A stretch of 64,000 nt of DNA, from assembly GCA_963575745.1 (NCBI GenBank), contig CAUYUJ010016493.1, positions 773,570-837,569 of the forward strand. The letters run 5' to 3'. Every line of letters starts with the position of its first letter. The first letter of the stretch is position 1. The notes below the pieces were generated by a model. That model ran no database searches. It saw nothing but the letters and a program-made list of their open reading frames with translations, and had not been told where the DNA came from. Source of the stretch: Prorocentrum cordatum. Taxonomy: Eukaryota; Sar; Dinophyceae; Prorocentrales; Prorocentraceae. Positions 21,493 through 31,800 of this stretch are shown piece by piece. The position numbers and the translations under genes were made by a program.

Positions 21493-21860
21493 TGCTAGGC
21501 GACCGCTGGACCTCCCCCGAGGCGGCGCGCGGGTTGCGGCATGACCTGGAGCGGGGACCCATGAGTCCCGGCCCTTCGTTCGTCCGCAGCGTGAAGGCCC
21601 TCGCAGGCTGCAGGGCGCCGCTCGGGGGCCTTCCCCGGGCGCCGCTCTGCGACCTGTCGGGCCTGATACAAGGCTCGCGCTCGCCTCCCCAATTCGAGTA
21701 CCGCCGCGGCCTCTGCTGCAGGCGACGGCGCCGTTCTTGGCGCGGAGCGAAGCCATCGAAGGCGCCCACGGCGAGTCACCGCCGCCCCCTGCCTTTTAGG
21801 CTACGCCTATTTGGCCACACGTTTGGGCCGAAGTCTGGACAAGCTATTGGACTAGGCGTT
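21493..21860 (+). other. conserved 3' flank of PUB copy 2
   Basis: Starts TGCTAGGCGACCGCTGGACC. Essentially identical to 41685-42050, and to 44517-44766 until copy 4 is broken. Confidence 0.65.
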
Positions 21861-24015
21861 CCCCAACCGTTATGGACCCCCTTGGGGAGTTTCAACAGAG
21901 CCTCTTGGGAGCCTCTGAGGGGCCTCTCGGGGGCATCGTGGGGCCTCGTGGGGGCCTCCTGGGGCCTCTTGGGGGCCCCTTGGGGGCCCCTTGGGGGCCT
22001 CTCGGGGGCCCCTTGGGGGCCTCTCGGGGGCCTCTTGGGGGCCTCTTGGGAGCCTCTTGGGGGCCTCTAGGAGCCCCTGGGCGGCCTCTTGGCCTTCGGA
22101 GGCCGTCTTGGAGCCTTCTATGGACAGTCATGGGTGCCTCATTGGGCGCTTGAGGGTCGTCTCGGTGCCCTCGTGGGGCCGTCTTGCTGGCCACTTGGGG
22201 GCCTCTTGGGCCGCCTGGGGGCGACCTTTGGTGCTTATAGGGCCGTCTTGTAGCGTCGAAAAGACGAGAACGCTAAAATCATGTTCAGACCGTTGGGAAT
22301 CAATGATGTTGGCCTCCTGGAGGTCCTCTTGGAGCCCTCTTGGAGCGTCTTGGGGGCCGTTCGGGCCGTCCTTGAGGCCATCTTGGTCGTCTTGGGACCG
22401 TCTTGGAGACCATCTTGGCCGTCGTGGAATCATCTTGGGGGCCATCTTGACACCGCGTTGCGCGGGAAGACCCCTGGGTGACGAACTCTCCCGAGCCACT
22501 CTGAGCTCCCCGACTGGCCGGCGCGATCGGTCGAGACCCCATTGGGCACTTCCGAACATCTAACACGCAGCGCACCCTTGTGGCAAGCAACAGGGGGCGA
22601 CGGACCGAAGACACCTACGGCGAACCATCGCCGCCCCCTGCCTCTTGGAAACGCCCACGCGGCCAAACGTTGGGCCGAAGTCTGGCAAAGCTGTTGGATG
22701 ATGTGCTCCCCCAGCCGTTGTAGAAACCCCTTACGGGGAACACTGGGGAGAGGAAGAGCAAGGAGGAGGAGACAGAGAGAGAGAGAATAACAGAAGGAGA
22801 GAGAGGAGGAGGAGGAGGAGGAGGAGGAGGAGGAGGAGGAGGAGGAGGAGGAGGAGGAGGAGGAGGAGGCGGAGGCGGAGGAGGAGGCGGAGGCGGAGGC
22901 GGAGGCGGAGGAGGAGGAGGAGGCGGAGGAGGAGGCGGAGGAGGAGGAGGAGGAAGGGGAGGAGGCGGAGGAGGCGGAGGAGGAGGAGGAGGAGGGGAGG
23001 AGGAGGAGGAGGGGAGGAGGAGGAGGAGGAGGAGGAGGAGGAGGAGGTCTCTTGAGGCCGTCTGGGGGCCCCCCGGGGAGGCTTTCTGGGAGCCAATCGC
23101 CACGGAGGGGCCGCCTCCTGGCCTTCGGAGGCCGTCCTGGGCCCTTCCTGGGCAGTCGCAGGGCCCCTCGCCGGGCGCTTGAGGGTCGTCTTGGAGGTTG
23201 ATGGGGCCGTCTTGGGGGCCTCTCGGGGGCCTCTTGGGCCGTCTTGGGGCCCCCTCGGGCATCCTGGGCTGCCTTGGGGCCATCTCGGGGGCTACGCGCC
23301 CGTCCGGGAGCGTCGGGGAGCGTCGGGAGCCCGAAGCGGCGAGAGCGCTAAAGTCGTTGGGAGACGTGCGAAAGTCGAGGAGTCTGGCCTCCACCTGTGG
23401 CGTTTTAGAGGCCTCTGGGGCCGTCTTGAGGACATCTTGGGCTGCCTTGGAGGCGTTTCGGGACGGTCTTGGAGGCCATCTTGGGTCATCTTGGCCATCT
23501 TGGAGGCATCTTGGAAACATCTTGGAGGCCATCTTGGCCGTCTTGGAGGCCATCTTGGAGCCATGTCGGGCGGAAAACCACTGCCTCTCACCTTTTCCGG
23601 GTGACCGGCGGCCCGGGTCGAAGCCCCAGGGGGAGTTCTTCAGAAAAGAACCAAAAAGACCTTCCAGACGTCTAGCACGCCATGCACCCCTGTGATGAAT
23701 CACCCGGGGCGGCGGATCTAGTGGCTTTCGGCCCACCCCGCCATCGTGCCAGTGTCGTGGACCAGAGACATTCGACAAGCCTCTTGGCAGGCCTCTTGGG
23801 TGCATGTTGAAGGCCCTTTCGAGGCTTCTCGGGGGCCTCTTGAGGCATGCTGGGGGCGTCTTCGGAGCCTCCGGGGGCCTATTTTGTGCCTCTGGGGAGG
23901 ACCTGCTTGCGGTCTCGAGGGCCATCTTTGGGGAAAGTGCTCTTGGGATTTCTTCGGATTCCCCCATTGCGGCCCCTTTCCAGGCCGGGGGGCGATGTTG
24001 GAGGCCTCTTGGGTC
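21861..24015. repeat. array spacer: TTGGGGGCC repeats with (GGA)n at 22744-23048
   Basis: CTTGGGGGCCTCTTGG-type tracts flank a 300-bp GGA/GGC polypurine tract. About 23350-24020 matches 42245-42935. Copy 3's spacer lacks about 1.26 kb (roughly 22090-23350), so the two array units differ by one large deletion or insertion. No gene. Confidence 0.7.
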
Positions 24016-24020
24016 GTCTT
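24016..24020 (+). other. target-site duplication, 5' side (GTCTT)
   Basis: GTCTT immediately before the 5' LTR. The same five bases follow the 3' LTR (40114-40118), while the unoccupied paralogous site at 42931-42950 reads GGGTCGTCTTGTCTTGGACG with one fewer copy. Confidence 0.9.
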
Positions 24021-24284
24021 ACTTTAAGGGTAGCTCTTTGGGAGATGTTATAGTATCGGGAGCATAGCTCGCGCGCCGTTGCCTTTGGCTCAAGGCACGC
24101 GCGCCCTATTTGCCCGGACACCGCGAGTGTTCGCTATGTGCTGGAAAGACCGATACATCGATCTTATCCTATCTTATCCGTCCATTCCTCTTACTGAACC
24201 ACGTCAGTACGATACCGGACGCTATTTGCCATCCGATGTCTACGGAATCGGATGCTATTTGAGTTACCAGGCTCACTTTCGACT
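24021..24284 (+). repeat. 5' LTR
   Basis: 264 bp, direct copy of 39850-40113 with three substitutions (24024 T/G; C/T and A/G in the CTCTTACTGAACC region). It holds a GC-rich inverted block (GCGCGCC ... GGCACGCGCGC) around the spliced-leader relict. Confidence 0.95.
24076..24094 (+). other. spliced-leader relict in the LTR
   Basis: CCGTTGCCTTTGGCTCAAG aligns with the dinoflagellate spliced leader with one mismatch and two missing bases; the last 11 bases, TTTGGCTCAAG, are exact. It is also present in the 3' LTR at 39905-39923. It would lie near the start of the element RNA if the RNA is trans-spliced. Confidence 0.55.
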
Positions 24285-24774
24285 TGGTAGCGGAGCTGGC
24301 CGCACTCTCGTGTGGTCAGCTCTTGCTCTTCTTAGCCTCATACTCTTCGGCACGATCTTCGTGACCACCTACCACCCTGCGCTATCACTCCCAGTACGTT
24401 TACGAGGATCTATCCAAGAGCAAGAAGCGACACGAGAGGCACGACGTCTAGACAACGATATCGGTACCATATACGCTTCATCATTGCGCTATTACCAACC
24501 GCTCGGCAACGAGCCAAAAGCGCAATACCTGAAGCATGGGCGGAGAGATCCGCCAGATAGAGCGCCTCGAAGACTCGACAAGGCGCTACCCCAGCGCGGC
24601 AACGCGCCTAATAACCGCCCTTATCTACACAGCCTTGGGCTGGTTATCTTCGCTATCATATGGTTCGCGCTGGGGGCAGCAATCGGACACATGCGTCGTG
24701 GAGACAACAGCACCGATGGGCAAACACATGGCCCATATTGGGACCCTCAAGGCAACGTACCTTTCCGCGAGTAA
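24136..24774 (+). CDS. small two-TM protein upstream of gag (hypothetical)
   Basis: 212 residues from the ATG at 24136, which lies inside the LTR. Two hydrophobic segments, about residues 57-77 (TLVWSALALLSLILFGTIFV) and 166-184 (LGLVIFAIIWFALGAAIG), predict a membrane protein. The hairpin-encoded peptides LGNEP, RGNAP and QGNVP occur in its frame, as in the large ORFs, which supports it being coding. It ends 42 bases before the gag ATG in a different frame. Not a normal Copia component and no family recognised. The start is uncertain because it depends on where the RNA begins. Confidence 0.4.
   Translation: MCWKDRYIDLILSYPSIPLTEPRQYDTGRYLPSDVYGIGCYLSYQAHFRLGSGAGRTLVWSALALLSLILFGTIFVTTYHPALSLPVRLRGSIQEQEATREARRLDNDIGTIYASSLRYYQPLGNEPKAQYLKHGRRDPPDRAPRRLDKALPQRGNAPNNRPYLHSLGLVIFAIIWFALGAAIGHMRRGDNSTDGQTHGPYWDPQGNVPFRE
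24285..24296 (+). other. primer-binding-like site
   Basis: TGGTAGCGGAGC begins directly after the 5' LTR and resembles the TGGTATCAGAGC site that Copia elements pair with initiator Met-tRNA. Confidence 0.6.
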
Positions 24775-24816
24775 GTTTATGAGGTCAACGCATGGCTCAA
24801 CGTCACAAGCGGACGT

Positions 24817-27800
24817 ATGACGCCACAGGCCCAAGCGGCCGCCATACAACGCGGCCTAGGTGGCCTAGCGAGGACACTCGCCATGAGCGTACCGCCTGAC
24901 ATCATAAATTATGGTGCTGACATCGATGGGGTCCACACCGACCCAGTGACCTACATCATGTTCCTCTTAAGCATGAAGTTCGAGCGCCTGGAAGATGAGC
25001 GCCAGCTCACTTCCGGCACACAACTCATCGACTTCCACGTGCCTCACGGGGAACGAATCGATGTCACCCTTACCCGATTCGAAATGGCCCGACTTGAGGC
25101 ACAGTCGGTGGGATTGGACCTTCCCAACTTCCAACTACTAACCACGATCTTGTTCCGCGCCTTAGGCGTCGGCAACCAGCGAGCCATGCAACTCTTACAG
25201 CCACTCAATCACCAAATGCCCCGAACACAACAACAGCATGATGAATTGCTGGAGAGGATGCGTTCGATAGGCCACCTATCTGAACGGTCTCCTGGCAATG
25301 TAGGATCTGTGTTTGGAAGGGGAAGGGGATCTGGTAGTGGAAATTTCTACACTACCTTGACTACTGAAGCCCAGACTGGGAACGGGCCCTCAAGCATATG
25401 GGCCGATGATCCTGGAGAATCCACTGCTCTACTAGCAGGAGATCGATCACAACCAAGCTGGGCAACCAGCCCTCCTTCTAGAGAACCACAACCACACCGT
25501 TCCTTATGGGGTGAATCAAACCCCCTAACCGACGGTGTATCCACCTACTTGGGAGACGAGGATTTCGACTCCGGCACAGACACAGATACTATATCATCAG
25601 ACGGTGCTGAAGCTTTAGATTGGTCAGATATTATGAATATGGATAATGACAATCAGCGTGCTGAACATTTGTTCTGGTTATTACAACAGGCCAAACGGAG
25701 GTGGAGGAGGTTCACACGAAAGCCAGTGCGTCGTGTTAGGAGGAGGATACGGAGGAGTTTTAAGGGAAAAGGTAAAGGTAAACGAGGTCGTCGGAGGTTG
25801 AACGGACGAGGCATCACGGCATTTCTCCAGAGGCTCTCAGATGAACAACATGATGAGATATTCTTTGGGGGAAAGGGCCGTGGCAAGGGCCGTAGAGAGA
25901 CCTCAGGAAAAGGCAAGGGTAGGCGGGGAAACCCGCGAGGTAGAGACGGCCAGGTTCTTAAGTGCCATGAGTGCGACAGCACCGACCATCTTGTGCGAGA
26001 TTGTCCAGCGAAGGGAAATGGAAAGGGCAGGTCGACCGAAGTCCATTTTGGCTCAAGTGAACCATTCATCGAATATCTGAGCCTCCAGGATTTTGAAGCC
26101 ATGGAGCAGATATTTTACACTTGGGTCAGTTGCATGGACAACGTCGACGAGCTCGAGGCGTATGGTCATGGACTGTACGCGTACTACCTCGAGTACGTCC
26201 GCCGGTTCGTTATTGGAAACAACGAGCTCACTCCCGTGGATCACGGTACGCTGGGAAACCAGCCTCTTTCTTTCTTCGACTGGATGTTCGGGAACCCAGG
26301 CAACATCATGGCTTACGAAAGCAGTGACGAGGACATCACTGTGGAGGCCTCGCCTTCCGAGCTTGAACGCAACCTCCAACCTCCACCTGAACCCCCGCCT
26401 GGAAACAGGCCTACCTTGATGGGAGACTATCCCCAAACTGATGAAGACCTAATAGATATGGAGTCTCAGGCGTTCGTTCAAGCTTTCATTGCAGGTGAAC
26501 CAGAGATCCCATTTGTACCCCCTGGTTCGCTTGCTCCAGGCGAATACGGACCACGTACTCTCCTGCAAACCCTCATGAGGATGCATGAGATACTTATCAC
26601 CGCTTATCCCGAGAGTCAAGAGGACATCGAAGCTGACATCATGATGCTGCAGGATACCGACGCCTGCGGTAGCTCGGAGTTACTGTTGGCAGCTCTGACT
26701 CTCATTGACAGCGTGCATCCTGAGGACGTGCAGAGACACCTGATATACTCCCGCGGTAGATGGCGCAATGCTCTGGAAATGGCTATCGCCATGCGCGGTC
26801 ATGATCTTCCTCCGCCAGGATGGGGTCTCCAGGCGGTGGGACTGTGGCCAAACCACACGGCCATGCGCAACATTGCCGGGCAGCCTGTGCTCGGCAACGA
26901 GCCTGAGCCGACAACCGCGCCGCCTACCCCGGGACAGCCGAGCGACGCACAGATGCCGGCTATGCAGGGAAACCTGCCTGTCCCGGCTGCGCCAATGGCC
27001 ATCATCATTGGTAGTTCCACATCAGAAGAAGAAGAAGGCGATGGTTGCGGGCTAGATGAGGATGAAGTTACAGTCCTCATGATGGAAGTCAATGGTGAGG
27101 AAGAGGTTGACTTTGATCCTGACGAGCCTGAAGCACCATCACCATCGGCACAAGCGCCATTTGAGCCGAGCTCCAGCCAGCAGGGAAACCTGCCTCTATT
27201 GGCCGATCCACTTGGGATCGCACAGGAGCCTCCGCAGGCGCCTCCGCCGGCTACCACTCAGGCTGCTTCGGCGGCCTCTTCTGATGAGAACGCTGGTAGG
27301 TCCCGCTCCCATACGCGCGTCAGAGGAGAGCCACACCCACAGGCTCGGCTTCCTCGTGAGTGGAGGCAAGCTGGCCCGAAAGAACACGCTTTCAGGCGAG
27401 GAGGCCAGCTGCTTCCGTATAATGACCCAAGACGCCGAAAAGGGGAACGCTCGGCCTTCGGCAAGGGCAACCCTGCCTATAGGGACGCTGAGGGTAAAGC
27501 CATCCGCGGAGGCTATCAGCTTGCAACAAACGTCCGCCGCCCTGAAATTGAAGAAGTGCGGACCCAGCTGCGAAACATCATCGCGGCTCGCAAGCAGTAT
27601 AGGCCTCAAGCAGCTCGCGGACCTTGTTCCGAGCCGTTCCAGAACCACAGGCCGGGATGCCCCGTCGGCAACAATGAAGGTCTGAGCCCAAACAGGGGCA
27701 AAACCCCTCATAAAGAGGGCCATCCGCCACTTATCCCGATGACACAGGACGAGATCGCAGAAGTGAGTCGTCGTCTCGGGATCCTGGGCCACTTGGATCC

Positions 27801-28824
27801 GAAACCGGAAGAGGAGAAGTCTACCCCGGTTCCAAGGGGAGGACTGGTGCCCATGACCCAGGAAGAGAAAGACGCGCTCTTTAGTCTTCCCGGTATGCGA
27901 GGAAACTCGCCCGGCGTTTCTAGTCAGTCCCAACAACCAGAACTGGCACCCAAGGATGAACAGAAGGCCCAACGTGTGGCGGAGGACGAGGAACGTATGC
28001 GGGTAGCAGACGAACGCGCACGCGAGGCAACTCGCAAGATGTTGGAGGATTCCAACAAGATTTACATGAAGGGGGCTAGGAAACCCCCGCTCCCACTACT
28101 TTCGAAGGCTAAGAGTGAAACCCCGGCACCGAAGTCGTCTTCGGAGGTGAAACCGAAGGCACGCTCTCAGGATCCTGGGCCAGATGTGCAGATGGAGGCG
28201 CCTCGCTCTGCAACTCCGAGACCGCCGATTGGCGCAATTCCTGCACAAGCGTCTGAGCCCAAGCAGCAACCTCAGGACCCTGTGGGGGAACGGAGACGCC
28301 CGCCTAGTCGCAGCAGCTCCATTGCTAAAAGGGCGGCAGCTTTCGAGCGCACCGGGCATGCCCCTGCGCCAGCTTCGCCTGCGGCGGCCCGCTCCAAAAG
28401 GTCCGACGAAGGTGCTATGTCTAGGGGTACCTGGGCGCCGACGATTAGGGGCAGCGCCAGTCGCGGATCACCGCGGGGAAACCCGCCAGGCGCTGCCGCT
28501 GCAGCTTCCTCCTCTTCAGGAGCCGCAGCCTCTTCAGCGACAGAGGCTCCTATGCGGGGAAACCCGCCCGTGGATCAGCTGCACCACCCAGGGGACACGT
28601 CCTTCACCAGTGGGACTCCGAGTGTGATCAGGGATAGACTTGCTCTGCGGAAGCTCCCACCGATACGTTCGGTGGATGAGGCATTCATGAAGAAATGCAG
28701 GCGAGCTAACATCCTTCCTACATCCAATCACACTCTCAAACAGCTGAGTAAAGCTCTCAGCAGGATATGCAGACATGCGCCAGACAAACCACAATCCTGT
28801 GTGGGACCTGGCTTCCTTCGATGA
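24817..28824 (+). CDS. gag: gag-like polyprotein (ORF1) with CCHC knuckle and start of KptA domain
   Basis: 1335 residues. The N-terminal ~150 residues have the helical character of Copia gag (FEMARLEAQSVGLDLPNFQL). Lys/Arg/Gly-rich stretches (about 310-375) flank a CCHC zinc knuckle, Cys383-Cys386-His391-Cys396 with exact CX2CX4HX4C spacing, the RNA-binding nucleocapsid motif. A spliced-leader relict sits immediately after it. The rest is acidic and Pro/Gln-rich linker carrying hairpin-encoded LGNQP, PGNRP, LGNEP, QGNLP, RGNSP and RGNPP. The last ~30 residues (LKQLSKALSRICRHAPDK) are the start of a Tpt1/KptA domain including its Arg-His pair (1319-1320); the rest of that domain is in the next frame, so ORF1 probably continues into ORF2 by +1 frameshifting. 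Confidence 0.85.
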   Translation: MTPQAQAAAIQRGLGGLARTLAMSVPPDIINYGADIDGVHTDPVTYIMFLLSMKFERLEDERQLTSGTQLIDFHVPHGERIDVTLTRFEMARLEAQSVGLDLPNFQLLTTILFRALGVGNQRAMQLLQPLNHQMPRTQQQHDELLERMRSIGHLSERSPGNVGSVFGRGRGSGSGNFYTTLTTEAQTGNGPSSIWADDPGESTALLAGDRSQPSWATSPPSREPQPHRSLWGESNPLTDGVSTYLGDEDFDSGTDTDTISSDGAEALDWSDIMNMDNDNQRAEHLFWLLQQAKRRWRRFTRKPVRRVRRRIRRSFKGKGKGKRGRRRLNGRGITAFLQRLSDEQHDEIFFGGKGRGKGRRETSGKGKGRRGNPRGRDGQVLKCHECDSTDHLVRDCPAKGNGKGRSTEVHFGSSEPFIEYLSLQDFEAMEQIFYTWVSCMDNVDELEAYGHGLYAYYLEYVRRFVIGNNELTPVDHGTLGNQPLSFFDWMFGNPGNIMAYESSDEDITVEASPSELERNLQPPPEPPPGNRPTLMGDYPQTDEDLIDMESQAFVQAFIAGEPEIPFVPPGSLAPGEYGPRTLLQTLMRMHEILITAYPESQEDIEADIMMLQDTDACGSSELLLAALTLIDSVHPEDVQRHLIYSRGRWRNALEMAIAMRGHDLPPPGWGLQAVGLWPNHTAMRNIAGQPVLGNEPEPTTAPPTPGQPSDAQMPAMQGNLPVPAAPMAIIIGSSTSEEEEGDGCGLDEDEVTVLMMEVNGEEEVDFDPDEPEAPSPSAQAPFEPSSSQQGNLPLLADPLGIAQEPPQAPPPATTQAASAASSDENAGRSRSHTRVRGEPHPQARLPREWRQAGPKEHAFRRGGQLLPYNDPRRRKGERSAFGKGNPAYRDAEGKAIRGGYQLATNVRRPEIEEVRTQLRNIIAARKQYRPQAARGPCSEPFQNHRPGCPVGNNEGLSPNRGKTPHKEGHPPLIPMTQDEIAEVSRRLGILGHLDPKPEEEKSTPVPRGGLVPMTQEEKDALFSLPGMRGNSPGVSSQSQQPELAPKDEQKAQRVAEDEERMRVADERAREATRKMLEDSNKIYMKGARKPPLPLLSKAKSETPAPKSSSEVKPKARSQDPGPDVQMEAPRSATPRPPIGAIPAQASEPKQQPQDPVGERRRPPSRSSSIAKRAAAFERTGHAPAPASPAAARSKRSDEGAMSRGTWAPTIRGSASRGSPRGNPPGAAAAASSSSGAAASSATEAPMRGNPPVDQLHHPGDTSFTSGTPSVIRDRLALRKLPPIRSVDEAFMKKCRRANILPTSNHTLKQLSKALSRICRHAPDKPQSCVGPGFLR
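26036..26057 (+). other. spliced-leader relict inside ORF1
   Basis: CCGAAGT followed by CCATTTTGGCTCAAG: the last 15 bases equal the 3' part of the dinoflagellate spliced leader exactly, and the first part matches with one substitution and one inserted base. It is read through in frame as TEVHFGSS, about ten residues after the zinc knuckle. Confidence 0.7.
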
Positions 28825-31800
28825 TCATGATGGCTGGTTTAACCTCAGGGAGCTCGTGAATGATTATCCGTGGAACACAGGAAAATCGAGACACGATGGG
28901 TATAATCCAAGATATGACGAGGCCAAAGTCATCAATGCGAACCTATATGCTCGCACGGTTGACCAACTGGCAGCCATCATGATGGAAGTGGTTCATGTCC
29001 GTGAACCAGACGGAGAAGAAAATCAGCGCCTTCAGTTCAAGGTGTTAATGCGGGACTCCGGTGAGCCCGAGATCTTCATCCGCGCCTCTCAGGGGCATTC
29101 ATGGACATTGAAAGCTCCATGGTCGCTGTACAACTATATTGTACTGTGCGACCAACCTGCCGGGAGACCGGCCCCGTACCCCGAAGTCGCCATGCATGGC
29201 ACTCGGTGGCATGCCTTCGAAGGCATTATGTGGCACGGCTTGTCCTGTAGACCTGAGCACAACATGAAGAAACAGGGGACAGGCCGGTCGCACATCCACT
29301 TCGTGCCGACGGTCCGCCGTCGTGCCGTGAACAGTGGGTGGGACCCAGACTCAGACATCATCATCTTCGTAGATTGGCACAAGGCCATGCAAGATGGCAT
29401 GAAGTTCTGTTGGTCCGATAACGGAGTCCTCTTGTCCGACGGAAACAACGGTATCATCGAACCGTACTACACTTCCCATGTAGAGGACCTGGCCACGGGA
29501 AAGCACTGGCGTAATCCAGAGTATCTGGGGAATCGCCGGGCGCGAGTCACCATTTCCGTGATGTCTGCCCCTGACAGGTGGGCTGACGTTGGCAGTGCCA
29601 GCGTCAAATACCAATGGTCCCGAGACCAAGAGGGCGTCGACCCTCCCATGGTCTACCTCCACAGGGAGGTTGGGGACCACTACAGTCCCACCAAGCTGGG
29701 AAACCAGCCTGAGGTCCACCAGATCTTCATGATCACCGAGAGTGAGGCCGGGAGCGCGGCTCCAAGCCGCGCCCCAAGCCAAGGGCCTAGCGCCGTGTCT
29801 TGGCAGGCCATCAGCACCTCGGATTTGGACCAGATAGCGGCCGCTCTGAACCCTGAACAGGTGGAGCAACTGGCGGATAGGTTATATCAGCAGGACCCCT
29901 GGGCTGCAGGCCAGGGAGCAATGTCCGCCATGGCGACGCGAAATCGTCAGGCCATGCAGGGAAACCTGCCTATAAACGGACTCGGAGCTGAGATGCCTGA
30001 GCCGCGGGGAGACCCGCAGACGTTCGGCCGCATCTTTGGAGAGCCTGCTCGATTTGAGCAGATGCATGGAAGCCCCTCGCAGAGCATGCACACACCGAGG
30101 GGCATGACTCCAATGGCTACACCACCTGTACAGTCTCCGTTCGGGACCCCTGGCCGCCCTGCCACAAACGGCACCCTCATGGAGAGGATTGCTGCGGCTA
30201 GGGCTGAGCATGGTACAGCTCTCCTGAACATGATGCCGCCCGGCACTCCAACGAGTCAGCAGGGAAACCTGCCCGGCACCCCAAGCCATCATCGGCCGTT
30301 TGCTGGACAAACTACAGTAGCTGGTGTGCCTGATGACTACCGCGCAAGAGCGGCGGCCGCCGTACAGCAGGTGCAGAGCCATAATCTGCCTCACCCAAGT
30401 GGTCAGAGGTGGAGGCCGGCCTGGTCCTGGGAGCCTGAGGGTCCCAACCCAAGGGATCCTGCTCGGCAGCGAGCCTTCATCCCAGCGTTCAATGCTCACC
30501 CGAGCATGGCCCAGGGCCAGAGGCCACCGCCAGCGCACATGAATCCGCCATTGTACCCTGATGGGTCCAGAGTTCCGAACAAGTTTGTTCGCGAATTGGC
30601 GGATCAGCTCCACAGCCTCACTAACGTGCGCTGCAGTGACCAATCTATGTATCCTCACATGGCCTTCATGCCTTCACCGACGACGCCAGATGTGGCTGTC
30701 CAGCCCACTGCCAATTCGATATCGTCTGGCAGTAGGGGCGTGCCTGATTATATCAGGCAGACATACCACACTCAACAGGCATGCTTCAGGCGAAGACAGG
30801 CCGTGCAGAGCGCACGAGATCATTCACGTGCAGCTGCACTTGAGGTTGTGAGAAACAGAGGCTCACCTTTGCGAGGAAACTCGCCCGCTGCGACCCCTAC
30901 CACCTCCGTGCCAAACGCTGGAGTGCCGGAGGTGCTGGATCCAACAGGGACTTTCCCAGCTGCCTTCATGCCCTCCGAGACGGTATCGGAGAGACAGCGA
31001 CGGGTATATCCCAGAGCAGCAGATGTAGAGGTTTTCACTGGGATGGAAGATACCTGTGCGGTATGCCTCGAAGAATTTCAGCCCAGGGAAAGCGTTTACC
31101 GTTTGAGGTGTAATCACTTGTTCCATGAAGGGTGCTGGAATTCAAATGTGGTGGGCCATGTCACAAATCAGCGCGAGGGAGATCCTCAGCAGCCACCATG
31201 TGCTATCTGCCGAGCACCTGGCATCATAGCGTCATCATTTCCTTGGACCGGCTCCTTCATTCAGACTCCTGAGCAAGCAGCGAGGGAGCTGCGGGAGTTG
31301 AGGAGCATGGTGGAGGAGATGACGGCCAGGATGCTAGATAGGGAGACAGCTCAGCCCCAACAGCAGGGAAACCTGCCAGAGGAGGTAAGGCCGCCGATGG
31401 AGACGGGATACTTCGATCAGCTTATCCCGATGACGGCGCCTCAGCAGGGAAACCTGCCTAATACTCCTCAGATGTCTCCCCAGAGTGGGGGTGGGGCTGA
31501 GATGGCACTGGGCCCTGACCAGCTGCGTGAGTTGCGTGTTCGGCACTTCCAGAATCAGATGGATAATGCGCACACAACATTTATGCTGGATGCCGACAAT
31601 CCTGAGACTGAGAGTGCGTCGTTTGACCTCTCAGATTCCTCAGTGGCAACAGCAGCCACAGCAGCTAGGGCCGTCGACATCACAGCGACGAACGAGGAGT
31701 TCGAGGAGTGGCTGCAATACAGGGATCACATCACGAATGAGGGGTTGCAGGACATTGCCCTTCACTCGTACCTGACGCTGACGAGACGCACTACCTGCGA

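Noticed and set aside
24721-24770. Extra hairpin at the QGNVP site
   Set aside because: CAAGGCAACGTACC has the Gly-Asn peptide but the stem codons CAA/GTA do not pair; counted as degenerate only. KGNPA near 27466 and KGNLN near 36890 are likewise imperfect.
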